A program made the position numbers and the translations under genes. Below the pieces are notes generated by a model. The model did no database searches. It saw only the letters and a list, made by a program, of their open reading frames with translations, and was not told the DNA's origin. From Zoroaster sp. YZ-2022 (lineage: Eukaryota > Echinodermata > Asteroidea > Forcipulatida > Zoroasteridae), in NCBI GenBank assembly GCA_029582265.1, contig CM055837.1, positions 21,178,967-21,242,966 of the forward strand: a DNA stretch of 64,000 nt, given 5' to 3'. Within the stretch, counting starts at the first letter, position 1. Every line of letters starts with the position of its first letter. Of this stretch, positions 11,990 to 24,036 are shown piece after piece.

Positions 11990-12690
11990 GCTTTAAAAAT
12001 GGTACTCCGCCTGGCCTATACGCTATTTTAGTATGTAGTTGTACATTATCGCGGGGAGATGTTGGAACACCAGTACAGACCCCAACCAGTAAGCGGTGTT
12101 GCAACGAAACTTGCGACTGCCGTATCTTGGAATATGAAGTTTCGGTACTGGATATCGAGATTCGGTACGTGGTCATTTTGAATAATTTGACAATGCCCAT
12201 GGGATGTCTTTTTACACATTTTGGATTAGTTTTATTTCCAAGTAGTGATCTTGATTTTTTTGTTTTTATGAACCAATGTGTGAAAATCTTTCGCTTTCAT
12301 TAGTCTCAACCACATTCCAATCCTTAGTAATTACATCTACCCACTCTATCGGCCGCGTGCTGCGAATTTACGGCGGAAGTGAGGGCGCACTGACAAAATT
12401 ATACACACAACATGAACCTAAACCACTGATCTCAAAACACCGAATCTCAAGATCCGATAACGAAATTTGAAATGCTATGTCATCACCAAGTACCCCTCTG
12501 CAAGAAAAAACCATGCCTGACGGGTATGAAACATGCAAGGGTCGATCAGGTCGGACACCAACGCAGAGCCCAACCACGCAATGGGCGACCAATGCGGTGT
12601 CCGGCTGCCGTTGCACGTTATCGCAGGTAGACGTAGGAACACTGAACGTAGTGGCCGACCAATACGACCAATGCGGATGTAAGGGTTGAT
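11990..12690 (-). repeat. Helitron subterminal repeat block, copy near 3' side
   Basis: Shares several stretches with 23040-23830 in the same orientation, for example CCGCCTGGCCTATACGCTAT, AAACCATGCCTGACG and CCAACCACGCAATGG. The 5'-subterminal sequence therefore recurs near the 3' end of the large element. This suggests that the large element is itself a fusion with part of another copy. Confidence 0.7.
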
Positions 12691-13889
12691 GGTAGAAGAA
12701 GGAAAGTAGAATTTTGGTGGAGTTGTATTTATTTGTGAACATAGTGGAAATTCCTGGTTTTTTGTAGTGTTGCAGTGCAGGTAATGTTATTTGTAGGGAG
12801 ATGGTGAAAGGTTGTTGCATTTCTTGCAAACCATCGGAGCAATAGTTGTTTCGAAGTGAGGTTTTGACAAGCAATGAGAAAGGTAGTTGTATTAGTTTGT
12901 GGAGTTTGGACATGGGGGTTTGGGCGAGGCAGGCTGTATGGGCGAGGCAGGTTGTTTTGGAGAGGCGGGTTGTTTCATTGATGTACATCGTTGTTCTGTT
13001 GGTGATGTTGGTGCTGGAGCAAGAACGAAGAGTTCATTCATGATTGCTGTAAGCAAAAAGAATGAGTACAGTAGAAGTTACTTGGTTGTAGTTGGGGAAA
13101 GAGTTTGTGGGTGGAAGTGAGAAGTAGTTGGACATCTGTCTGTGCATAAGTAGTGAGGAAGGGAGTGAATGTTTGTAAGAATTGTTGATATTGTTATGAA
13201 GGTATGTGATGGCAATAGGTGTGAAGTTGATGGGGAAGTCCATAATGTGTTTGTTGTGTAGGGGTGAGGTAGGATGTGGTTTGTTTATTTTGTGTGTGTA
13301 AAGGAAGTTTTTATAAAGGGATAGATGTAGTGTGACTTGTTCTATCGAAATGAGGCATTGTCCGTAAATAAGGGTTCTGTGTAATTTGACAGAGTTGAAC
13401 AAAAAAGAAATGGTTGGAAAATTTACTTTTCGGATTGATATATTTTCAGGTTGTTGACAGCTTGATTTGTGTTATTGTGGTAGGAATGTTTTGTGAGAAG
13501 ATTAATATTGTTGGGAAAAAGAAAATTTGTGAACTGAATTTGTGTGCTAATTGCCTGAAATTAAAATTGTTCAATGATTTGTTCTCAGGAAACATTTATT
13601 GTAACTGGTGAGAAAATATTGTGTCATGGTTGTTGTAATATTTTTATGATTTTGCAAAGGAAAGTTGCTTGATTATAGGTGTTGAAGCTTGTGAATTTGA
13701 TGGGTTGCTTTTGAAGCTAATATGAATATCGCAAAAGTAAATGTGGGGACAATGCCTCATTTTGATAGATCTGGTATATATGTGGGCCTTGAGGTTTGAC
13801 TTATGTGATTTGTCTAAGGTGTGAAGATGTGTATGTACATGTAAGTTTAGACTTGGAAATGTTGTGTATATGTTAGAGAAATTGTTTAC

Positions 13890-14650
13890 CTTCGATGTCG
13901 GACCATCCTGCTGTTGCTAGTATCTCTGGTGATGCGGAAGCAAGTGTATCTGTGAAAGAATAAAATGATAAATGAAATGTTAAAGGCAGTTGTTGTGAAA
14001 GCGTGGGAGTTATCGGAAGTTGCAGTGTGAGAGCATGTGGTGAGATTTGTGAAGGTGTGGGTAAGTTGAGGGTTAAGTGGAGGTTTTTTTTGTTGTAATG
14101 TTGTGATTGAGGTGAAATTGTTAAGGGTAAATACACATTGGTGTACGTAACATACATAGGAGAGAGTATTGTTTGTTTGTGGGAATGAGATGCAGCTGTG
14201 TTAGTAAGCAGTGTGGGGCTTTTTTTGTGGTGTTTGTAGGTTTTAAACTATGAAGAAGTTGTAGTAAAGTGTGTTGAATATTAGTTTGTGGTTGATAAAG
14301 TGTTAGGAAAAGATAAGTGTGAAGAAGTGAAGGAAAATGTGTTGATGTGTTGTGTAGTGTTAAATGAATGGGGGTTGAGAATGAAGGAAGAAGTTAGTGG
14401 TTATTGTTGCATTGTTGAAAAAGTTTGTCAAATGTATGTTCTTAATGTGCAAGTAATTGTTGGTATTAATTTGGATTGGGACAGACATGAGGAAAATGGT
14501 TTTGTGTATGTGGAAGTTATTGATGGGTGTGGTGATGAGAGGTAACGTACCAGTTTTGTTTGTGCTTGGAAACAGCTTGCATGGTGGGAGCTTGAATGAT
14601 GGTTTGTGTAGGCGATGGTGGAACGAATAGTCGCTTTTGACATTTGGTTG
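13890..14650 (-). CDS. Splice-bounded open segments, function unknown (candidate exons)
   Basis: Two short minus-strand segments have textbook splice borders. 14650-14551 has acceptor ...TTTCTCCAACAG and donor GTACGT, and is open in all three frames. 13949-13890 has acceptor ...TTCTTTCACAG and donor GTAAAC, and encodes a stretch ending GWSDIEG in one frame. I recognise no domain. They could be exons of an accessory gene carried by the Helitron, or of a host fragment it captured. Phases do not chain cleanly from one to the next, so this is a signal, not a gene model. Confidence 0.3.
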
Positions 14651-14783
14651 CTGTTGGAGAAACATGGATAAAATGGAGTGAATTATTGAGTGTAAATGTT
14701 GAATTTGAAGATGTTGGTGCATAGTAGTAAAACCTTGGAAGCATCAGAGGTGATTGTGCAGCAAGGCCTTGGTTGTTGCTTAC

Positions 14784-15138
14784 TTAGTGCTCGTGAAATA
14801 TTCGAATATGAGTTTTTAAGTTCCAATAAAGTGTTCTCTTTAGCAAGGTGAAAATGTAGTGGTGTCCTTATTCTGTTGAAACAAAGCATACATGTCTGTA
14901 AAAGTATGTATGCAATGGAATGTGGGTCGTAAATGTTTGGATATGGAAATATAAAATCAGGAACATTACTGGGTGATCGACGAAGTGAAGCAATTAGGTG
15001 GTTGAGGGTGGACGGGACTTCTTCTCCTAATTTGGTCAATTTCTGATGAGCAGTCAAGCGGAGTAGAGGTGACTCAGTTTGCATGTGTTTGAGGGCATAA
15101 TCCACAGCATGTTGTGTTTGGATACTGATGTCTTTTAG
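14784..15138 (-). CDS. Unrecognised 118-codon open segment in the Helitron
   Basis: Part of an uninterrupted minus-strand frame (15207-14683). It is bounded by a strong acceptor (TTCTCCTCCCACAG, at 15139) and a GTAAGC donor (14783). The translation is globular in composition, with a mix of charged and hydrophobic residues (starts LKDISIQTQHAVDYALKHM). It is one of the longest intact non-repeat frames in the large element. I see no helicase, nuclease or OB-fold motif that I can name. It lies downstream of RepHel, where other Helitrons may carry RPA-like or captured genes, but an RPA assignment is not supported by anything I can see. Confidence 0.4.
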
Positions 15139-15328
15139 CTGTGGGAGGAGAATGCATGAATGTTTTATGTCAGGGATAAAATAGGTGTAGGTGAGCAGAT
15201 GATGCAAATGAAGTTGTTAAACCTTATGCGTGTTCATTAATGGTTGGTTGACATTGTTGTACTGTTCAAAACTGGATGAGAAAGTGTTACTGTGAAATAG
15301 TTAGTAATGTTAAGATTTGTGTACTTAC

Positions 15329-15565
15329 GTATAGTCTGAGTTCGTGGTGTGTAAAGTGGCAGTGCAGAGATGGATGTTTTGATGTTTATGTGCCTAGTGG
15401 TGTAAGTTAATGTTGTGATTGTTAAATTTGTTTAGGGACGGGTTTGAAAGATGGGTGTTGGAATTTATGTGGGTTACTTACCTTGTGTGCAAGTTGGACG
15501 TTGTTCACAGGAAGTTTCTGAGGTGTGGTGTTTTCAGCAGACGACATTTTGTGGAGTAAGGAATT
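15329..15565 (-). CDS. Candidate two-exon start of an accessory gene
   Basis: Minus-strand exon 15565-15482 has acceptor CTCTTCCTACAG, an ATG at 15547 (protein start MSSAENTTPQKL) and the strong donor GTAAGTAA. Exon 15393-15329 has acceptor ...CCACTAG and donor GTAAGTAC, and continues in frame without a stop for 21 codons. Two adjacent exons with consensus donors and compatible phase are unlikely by chance but not conclusive. The next open segment (14784-15138) does not join in its best frame. Product unknown. Confidence 0.35.
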
Positions 15566-16034
15566 CTGTAGGAAGAGACCGAATACCACAAATTAATGGA
15601 GTGTGCAGTTTTATTGGGAAGGTTGAATTACAATGAAGATCTTGGGAGCTGTGGTACTTGGAAAGATTGAAGTGTGATTGTTAAGTAAAGGTTAGTGAAA
15701 TATGGTTTGTGTTGGTTGTATTGTTAATAAGTTGTAAAGTGTTAGTGTGTGGCAGGTATGGTGGGATGGAATGCGAAATGTTCTGAATGTACTAAAGAGT
15801 AAAGGGAGGTAGTGTCAGTCAAATGAAATATTAAGAAATGAAGTTAGAGTTATGAAATTGAAGGGGTTTACATTAATAAATGAAAGGTGGTACTAACGTG
15901 AGGATTGCTGATATGGTATCCAGGTGCAGTGGTAGTGGCAGACCGCTGTTGAAGGTAATGGAACATTTGTAGTCTTGTAAAAGCACTGGAGTGTGTGTAG
16001 TAGTTGGGGGTGGTTGAGATGGGAAGAGTGGTAG

Positions 16035-19000
16035 GGTGAATTGTTTAGACAACATTGCGGGAGAAGCAAAAGTGGAGTTGTACTCTACTGTAGAACTTCT
16101 GGGTAGACAATATTTTTGTGAAGTAGGAGTTGTTGGTGTGCTCTGTTGTCATGAGTTTAAGAGCTGTGGAAGAACCACCTTGACATATGGCAACGTACAG
16201 TTGGCCGCGGGTGAAGACGGGCTTGTGAAGGCTGAAAAGTCCAGCTTGCTGAAGGGTTTGACCTTGGCTTTATTGATAGTCATAAATGATGGGCGAACTG
16301 AAATTGTCTGCGGTAGAATTTGAATGGGAGAGAGGTTGTCTGCTGGCATCATAGGAATCCCAAGGAGTGAGGATGGGTGTTGAACCTTCTGCATCTGAAA
16401 TAGGTAGAGCGTGCAGAGGTTGGCAGTCATACTGGTTATGATGTATCTTGAGCCGTTGCATTGTCTGGAGACGGATTTAAATTTCTCAGTAGCATGATCG
16501 GCGTATTTGTCTTGAGGGTAAGTTGGTGTGGTGGAATCCCAGATGGCGTTAAAGTGTTGAGGAATTCTACTGGGTACATTGTAGGATTCTGGTCTAGTGG
16601 GACTGTGTCAGCACTTCGATATGTGTGCAACTCTCCAGGAAGTGTGTGGAGAATTGTTTAATTTATTTCATCCACACTTTTGTTTGTTGTAGCAAGAATT
16701 GCACGGGAGCACATCCATTCTTTGTCGGTGTAGTTTTTTTGCAGGTCAGGAAAGACGTGATATTAAGTCCTCAGTATTATCAGTAGGAGTAGGAAGGTCA
16801 CAGAATTTCAAGCATGTTGTCTTCGTTTGTTGGGTAAGAACTGCTGTCTATTTGAAGAAGAAATTTTGCGAATGGTTGTGCATCTTCATCTCGTGTCAAG
16901 TGAGCTCTCATGTTAGTTGTCAATGTGAGAGTGTTGATATTCGTCCACAGAGGTGATTTTTTCAATGACGCTGACGATATTGCCTGTGCGCATGCCGGAC
17001 AACGGGCAGGACTTGGCGGAAGTCACCTCCAATATTAGAGTTTGTTACCGAATGGTTGGTTATTTTGGACAATGTCTGCATTGTTTGGCTAACAGCTTCG
17101 AATGCATGCGCTTCATCCCAGATGATATTTTGCAAGGTGAGTTCAGCTGCAGAGTCTCGAGGAGAAATGTTGCAAGTGGAGTTGGCCAGCACTTGGAGAG
17201 GTATTTTGAATCGTGAATGGCTGTTCTTCCACTCCGTTGTGTGTGGCTGCACGCCAGAGGAGGCAACAGCAAGTGCCACATAACCTTGTGGAACGTACTA
17301 ATGCAAGAAGAGTATTGAACAGGAATGTCTTGCCTGTGCCTCCTGGAGCATCGATGAAGAAAATGCCACCCTGATTAGTTTGGAGGGCTGTGATTGTTGT
17401 AAAGACAGTTGTTTGGTCCGCTGTCATTTTAGCTGTGTTGGTATCAACACCTTCGTTGTTGCTGGTGGGTTGTATTGCAACTCTTCCGGATAGATTGAGA
17501 GAGCTGAGTTAGTGGAGAGGATGTTTGTGGTACTGGTAGATTGGAAATCGGTGAGGGATTTGTGTTGTCTTTTGTAGTTTTAGTTGAATATCAAGAAGTA
17601 TCATTGTAGATGCGTTGTAAAGCATCAGCTGAAGTGATTTGATACCAGCTGTCTGAAGCGATGTGTGATGTCATCTGCAAAGTGGTCTTTATACTTATGC
17701 CAAAGTTGAAGTGGGTCTGAAGGTTACAAATACCAAAAGTGTGACGAAGAGGTTACGTAGAGATTGTGCTGAAGCAACTTCTCAGTAGCATCATGTAGGC
17801 ACTTGTCCCATCTGTTGTCACTGCCCAGAAGATTTAACTGTTCACACATGCTGCTTTGTAGGTCGCAAGTGGTGCCATTGATTGTTTTGATGTCTGTAGC
17901 TTGTTGGTCCAGGGATGATGCAAGAGTAGTCTTAAGAACAACTGCCTTGGGATGGATGCACAGCATATAGACGTCCTACTGTATTGGTTGAGCACATGTC
18001 CAGATTAGTTTGTGAGGTCGAGCGGCTTTGACGTTTGGTCCATGTCTTCTTTGGATTTGTTCCATGTAGTACATTGAATGTCAGGATATAGAAGTGTGGG
18101 CAGTTGAAGGTGTTCGATGTATTCAGTGCAAAACCCATTGTGTTAGTGTTGTTTTAGGTGGATCTTGAAGGATGGGGGTGTGGTCTTTATTTAAGTTGGA
18201 AACATATGGTTTGTTCATGTTGTAAGTGAACTGGCAATTGTATGACAGTTGGTTGTTGGCGGCCGGGTGAGATTAAATTCGGCAGACTCTGCAGATTGCA
18301 TCAGTGGCACTTATGCGTAACGGGCATCCATATATTTGGTCAAGACTTCCATCAGTGTGAGTGGGTTGCAGTGGTTGATTCATGGTTGCGCCGTTAATAC
18401 TGACGACTATGCGCATCTGGGCCTTTGTAGTATATATACTTATACAGGTACTTTCGACGGCCTTGGATGGAGCTAAGCATATTTCGACATTCATGTGCCC
18501 CTTGATACTAGTAGGAGGAATGGGATTGTAGGCACCAATCCATGAATTATTGACTGTTAGTTGTTGTTTGTGGTTGATAGAGATGGATGTAGTATGACCT
18601 CCGTCAGATGGCAGCGACGTTGGTAGATGGATATGAATCATTCCTGTGTGGGTTTCTGTTGAGATCTCGACTTTTTGGATAAGCTTTTATAAGTATTGTC
18701 AATCATGCATGGGGAATTTTTGTTTAGGTGACCCCGACATGGACCTCATGAACCATTGTTGAAGTTGGACAATCTTGAAGAGAGAGGATTGACAATTGGG
18801 TTTGGTAGTTCGGCAGTTGTTAGTGATCATAGTCGTCTTGGTGTCATTGGTTTACTGTCTGGGTGGAGAACAGGCGTAGATGAGCATGAGGTAGACCTCG
18901 TTTGGAATTCAATGGTATAGCAATGAGCGATGACTTTTTCCATAGAACATTATGTGTTGAGTATGTCACTCAGAGAGAGATTTTATTTGAGATTGAAAAG

Positions 19001-20560
19001 CGTAGTGCTGTTAAGTCTGGTCTGTCGGGGCTTCTGGTTTGACAGAAGTTCAGTTGTGATTTCGGCCATACGCGATGGGTTACAGGTGAATGTGGAGGAA
19101 CAGGTCAGGTTTGCCAAATCCTGATCGATTGCTATGCGGCATCAAGGTACTTCTGGTGCATATAACGGGACTACCCACAAAGCGATGAAGGAAGCGATTA
19201 CTGATTTGCCAGCATCGTTGTACTTCATCAGCATGGATAGCGGTCACATAAGCCTTCTGTATGTGTCTGTAGCTCGTAATTGAGTTTGCGGTTAAGTGCG
19301 CTCTATCCAAGAAAAGGCGTGTTTGTTCGATTTTGCTGTTATGATACTCAATCTCTATGTATTGTTGGAACACTTTTCCAGAGCGGTGTAAACAGTTCTC
19401 CTGGTGATTGCGGAACCATGAGGTGATACTTTGTAGAAGCTCTACATTGTCACGTCCGTGCATGACTGGAGTGTTGCTGACTGTATCCCATTGTTTTAGT
19501 CCTAAGTTCCATCCGACCCGACCTGTCCAGGGAAGAGTAGAACACATGGAAGGGGATCATAGCTTCTGTGTGTTGCATGTATTCTTTGGTGCGTTCCTTG
19601 TCGGCGGTGTAAGATAATGTCTCTATTGCCTGCTTGGTTGTTCAGTAGCAGTACCTGGTATCAGTATAGCAATTTCACTGGATGTGGGCGCATTATATTG
19701 CCGTTTATGAGCAGATTGCAGGTTTGTATCAGCATGAATGATGAGTGACATATCTGGTGCAGGATCTAATTCAGCCGTGCAGTTTTGAGGATGCTATGTA
19801 TGATTTCGTATGGCATGGTTAGCATTTGTTGCACTGGAGGCTTGATTTTGGATCTACATGAAATACCTCGAAGGCGATTTTCTAGTTCATGTTCTGGTGT
19901 CATGGATGAAGTGACCCGGTGCAAATGATGGGGGCTTGATTTTTCTGCAGGAAGAAGTGCAGGAGCCTATTAAATGGTAACATCTGTCCCTGTATTTTGG
20001 AAAGTAGGTATCCATTAACCGGGAATGGTTTGTTCATGGCAGCCTGTAAGAAGTCATTGCAAGTGCATTATTGTACTTGCGGATGTCTCGTCTAAAATGA
20101 AATATGCGAGCAGGGTTGGTGGAAGTGAGAAATTGAAGTAAAGGTTCAGGGGGTGGAGGTGTACATTCTTAATCGAACTTTTCCTTGTCTACAACAAACC
20201 AATGTCCTGTAGAAGAAAGTTCAATTTCCATAACTTTGCTTGACAACTTGGACATACAATATCCATTTGTTGACATGTCTGGAGGTCGAAGACAGTGTGT
20301 GGCGTTGAAGGTTGCTGAGGGAAAACATTTCTCTGGAAGCAGTCAATGTTTATTCTTGCACACAATTATATACTTGTTGTTGCAGATGTTGGTGTCAAGT
20401 GTTGGGTGAAGTCGCATTGTGGCATAAGTTGAAGTATGTATTGACTGAGCAGACAGGTCACAGGTAGATTCTGTGGCTTGTAAAATGTGAAGAAGTTTTG
20501 ATGGAGTGCAATTGCAGAATTGCACACAGTTGAAGGAGCACATTGCCTTTCAAATGGGAC
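16035..20560 (-). pseudogene. RepHel (Helitron Rep-helicase), decayed
   Basis: Remains of the Helitron transposase, a rolling-circle HUH endonuclease fused to a PIF1-family 5'-3' helicase. Reading on the minus strand, Helitron-N-like words are seen at about 20160-20040 (PPPPEPLLQFL, then IRKYNNALAMTS). RDIILHRRQGTHQRI-type words follow near 19600, then FGKPDLFL near 19110. The HUH motif RGLPHAHL is at 18900-18877, with both histidines. An eroded MVHGPCG is near 18745. YNP plus the two-tyrosine motif YLYKYIYYKG is at 18450-18421. The helicase then follows: Walker A GGTGKTF (about 17355), IIWDEAHA (about 17125), GGDFRQVLPVV (about 17005), TTNMRA (about 16905), YPVEFLNTLTPSGIPPHQL (about 16580) and the final MTINKA (about 16280). 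These motifs are in several different frames, with many stops and indels, so no intact protein is made. Motif order and spacing match the family. Confidence 0.9.
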
Positions 20561-20589
20561 GGGGAAGCGCTCGAACTCGTATTGTTGAA

Positions 20590-21500
20590 AACCACCTTCA
20601 AATGACGACCGTGCAGAAGCGCGGCCAGGCTCTTGTCTGGAGTTAATGAATTGAAGTCCTGTGGAAGATGGGCGTAGAATCTCGGGAGCAGGAGTATGAT
20701 GCGTTGTCAGGTGAATGAAGCGTTACATAATCATGGTCATGTAAAAACTGTGCAGAAGGGGTTGGGCCCCTTTCGCCTTGAAGTGGAAGACAGTGTGATG
20801 TGGTTGTGGCTGGCTTGTTCTGAGTTGATGGACTGAGCACTTCTGGCAAGATGAAGTAGAATCTCGGGAGCAGGATATGATGCGTTGTAGAATGAAGTGC
20901 ACATAATCATGGTCAGCGGGTACAAATTCCGTCGAGAACGGTCAGCGTCTCTGTCTTGAAGTGAAGACACTGTAGATGGGTTGTTGCCTTTGTCCTGGAG
21001 TTGATGGTCTGAGCACTGATGAAGTAGAATTCCAGAGCAGGGGATATGATGCGTTGTGGTGAATGTGAAGTACAATCATGGTCATGTAAAACCGTCCCAG
21101 AAGGGTTGGGCCTTTCGCCTGAAGTGGAAGACAGTGCAGATGGGTTGTGGCTGTTATCTGGAGTTGATGGACTGAGTACTCTAAAGATGAAGCCGTATCT
21201 CGGGAGCAGGGATATGATGCGTTGTGGTGAATGAAGACATAATCATGGTCATGTGTTACAACTGTCCAGAATGAAGTTGTGCATCTCATTTGAAGTGAAG
21301 ATACTGTAGAAGGGCGGAGTTTGTTGTTTGAGTCGATGGATTAGAACACTTGTACAGATGAAGTCAAATTTCAGAGGGAGATAAAATGCGTTGTGATGGA
21401 TGTCGTACATAATCATGGTGATGCAGAAACCGTTCAGAAATGGTTACAGTGCATCTCGTATTGTGTTGGAAGACTTGATACGGAATGTTGTTGATCTTTG
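20590..21500. repeat. Degenerate tandem repeat, about 5 copies of about 170 bp
   Basis: The landmark GATATGATGCGTTGT and its variants recur near 20697, 20878, 21049, 21213 and 21380 (spacing about 165-185). Each is followed by ATAATCATGGTCATG. It lies just 5' of RepHel on the element strand. Unit divergence shows it is old. No coding potential. Confidence 0.8.
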
Positions 21501-22940
21501 TAATGATGTGGTAGTAGAAATGTGGGCCATGCTTTTGCATAACTATGCGGTCAGATGGAGCACATCGTGTTGGTAAGCCAGTTTTGTTTTGATGAGTTAT
21601 TTGTTGTACATCCATAATATATGTCAGACGTGAAGCACTGGTTCAGAGAAGCGTAATCTTTATTGACGTTGGGAAGGGTTGTTTGTCTGTACAGCCAATG
21701 TGTGTACTTGAAACCAATTAGGGAAACAAACAATTGTCAACTGTAACAGATAAAACATATGGCGCGTGTAGTTTGCATCTCGTTTTGAAATGCCAGGATG
21801 CATGCCATACTTTGCTTGGTCGATTGTAATTAGACATGAATGGAGAACAGGATGCTGTAAAAAGAAAAAAAAAGTGGATGTCAGAGATCGAAATAAATTA
21901 GCTGATTGAGTGGTTGAAAAGTAAAATTGTTGTTGATATCATGGATCATACATTCTTAAGTGTGCAAATATTTGGTTGACGTGGTTAATCCTTAAATATA
22001 AGAATGAAGTGGTTACAATCACTTCTCGGAAAAAGCTTTTGGTCATCATTTGTGCGGCCTGTGTTGGAATAACATTGCGCTCCTGTCTGGGCATCGGCAG
22101 CCCCCAGTCAATCTCTTCACCCTGCTTGATAGAGTTGTGCGCAATGCTTCATTCCTTTTCATCAGGAAATATAATATGTAATCTTTCTCATCGTCGTCAA
22201 GTTGGGAGTATAAGTTTTGTTCTATATAAGATTTGGAACAGAACCAACCATTCCCTGAATTCTCGTCTTCCCATGCCTTTTTGAAAGGGTCTCGAGTACC
22301 CGACTAGACCTTTGACAGATTCTTTACATAAGTATATGCTTTTGAGGTATATTCGCTGTAGGACTAATCAGTATTCTTGGGTCCTTCATTCCAAGCAATG
22401 TTGAACTTTTGAAATAGTTTAGACAACATGATTTTTGATGTGTCTGATAGTTTAAATTTCTGTAACCACTTTACATTACTTTCTCCTATTCTCTAGATTG
22501 CCTTTAATTTTCTGTTTATTTTTTTTGTCCATTCTTTCTTTCATGTACTCTGTGTCTTTGGGCCTTTGTACATTTTGTATTTCACCCTTTTTGTTGTGCC
22601 ATACGTTGCGTATATCATTTGTGTTCCCAACATGGTATATTGTGTATGGCCTTGTGATTGGTTGTACATTGCAGATATGTACTCTTCCCTCTGATGTCCA
22701 GTCTACATTAGTAATAATAATAATAATAAGCAATGTAAATGTGAAATAATTGAAAATAGGAAAATGTTTAAGAAACAGTTGTGAGTAAAGTAACGTTAAT
22801 GATAATGATAATAATAATAATACAATGTAAATGTGGAAATAATTGAAATAGAAAAATGTTTAAGAAACAGTTGTGAGAAAAGTAACGTTAATGATAATGA
22901 CATTGTTTTAGTGTCAGGCAGTGATTATTAAGATGTATAG
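21501..22940. other. Helitron internal region, no gene recognised
   Basis: The plus-strand frame 21976-22284 and the frame at 22498-22749 are open but unrecognised. The second is strongly hydrophobic and precedes an (AAT)n run, as in a retroelement 3' end. 22730-22805 and 22818-22892 are a direct duplication of about 85 bases (AAATGTTTAAGAAACAGTTG in both). Confidence 0.45.
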
Positions 22941-23039
22941 CCTATACTTTAGTCAAAAGAGTAAGCAAAGGAGGAAAAAGGAAAAATGTGAGAGAAAAAG
23001 AGAGGAAAAGTGATGAAATTAGTCTTCACCGCATTGACT

Positions 23040-23830
23040 CGTACCCAAAACCTTTGATGAATACGTAGATCGAGCATGCTGCACGCTGCCGCAAACCTTT
23101 CCACAATACCGCTTTCAAAATGGTACCCGCCTGGCCTATACGCTATATGGCTAGTATGCCGTTGCACATAATCGCGGGAGACGTTGGAACACCAGCAATG
23201 ACGACCCATCAACCAGAGTAAGCGGTGTCCGGTACGCGGAATTTCCCAGGAATGCACGAAAATGCAAAACAGCGAAGGCAAATTTAAAGACTGGCGATCT
23301 CTGCTGCAACCTTGCCACAATGCTTTCAAAAATGGCACTCCACCTGGCCTATAATACGCTATATTAGTATGCCGTTGCACATAATCGCGGGGAGACGTTG
23401 GGAAACACCAGTGCCGACCCCATCAACCAGAGTAAGCGGTGTCCGGTACGCGGAATGTCCCATAATGCACGAAAATGTAAACAGCGAAGGCAACGCCGCA
23501 AAATCCTATGCCTGATCGTCGATGTGTGCATGAAACGCTGTCGTCGAACACCAACGCAGACCCCAACCACGCAATGGCCGACCAATGCGGGTGTCCGGCT
23601 GCTGTTGCATCGCAACGGCGGGTAGACGTCGCCGGAACACCAACAACGCAAACCCCAAACCCACCGGGTACCCCGCGAAAAAAAACCATGCCTGACGTCG
23701 ACGGGTATGAAACGCCGTCGGAACACCCGCTAACGCAGACCCCAACCACGCAATGGCCGACCAATGCGGGTGTTCGCGGTAGACGTCGGAACACCAACAA
23801 CGCAGACCCCAAACCCACGGGTAATCACCC
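23040..23830 (-). repeat. Helitron 5'-subterminal repeat block
   Basis: Contains internal duplications of about 200 bases (around 23110-23240 versus 23315-23450) and shorter ones (23550-23680 versus 23690-23810). These are built from a CGGAACACC-type and CCAACAACGCAGACCCC-type vocabulary. The same words form the 5' third of the short units. Confidence 0.7.
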
Positions 23831-23882
23831 GAAATTGGACCCAGGACGCATCAATTCAGCAGGCGTGCGTTGAAGTTGAAAG

Positions 23883-23995
23883 CGAAACATGGCGGCGCCC
23901 CGAAAGAAAGATGGCGGCGCCCGAAAGAAAGATGGCGGCGCCCTGAAACAAAGATGGCGGCGCCCTGAAACAAAGATGGCGGCGCCCCGTGTTTG
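23883..23995 (-). promoter_or_regulatory. Five tandem YY1-type motifs at Helitron 5' end
   Basis: Five repeats of about 21 bases, each containing AAGATGGCGGC or AACATGGCGGC, the consensus for the zinc-finger factor YY1. A further AAGATGGCGAC is at 24005-24015, within 35 bases of the Helitron 5' terminus. Equivalent arrays with 3-6 copies lie in each short unit. A promoter role is inference. Confidence 0.6.
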
Positions 23996-24036
23996 CACTA
24001 ACAAAGATGGCGACTTTCCGATCATTATAGTATGGA

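Larger units (their letters stand above)
10757..24036 (-). mobile_element. Large Helitron with decayed RepHel (putative former autonomous element)
   Basis: A 13.3-kb element read on the minus strand. The 5' end is TCCATACTATAATGATC at 24036-24020, preceded by A. The 3' end is the eroded hairpin at 10757-10791. The terminal 815 bases at the 3' side (10757-11574), and the 5' region near 23830-24036, match the short units at 8717-10756 and 31634-46196. The short units are therefore best explained as internal-deletion derivatives. Between the ends lie the RepHel remains (16035-20560), an accessory region with splice-like signals (13890-16055), a 170-bp tandem repeat (20590-21500) and 5'-subterminal repeats. 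It joins unit A head to tail, and the pair occupies one A^T site (8716/24037). Confidence 0.85.

Noticed and set aside
12846..13120. GEAGC repeat protein
   Set aside because: Three short GGCGAGGCAGG units only; chance opening in a G-rich tract of the Helitron.
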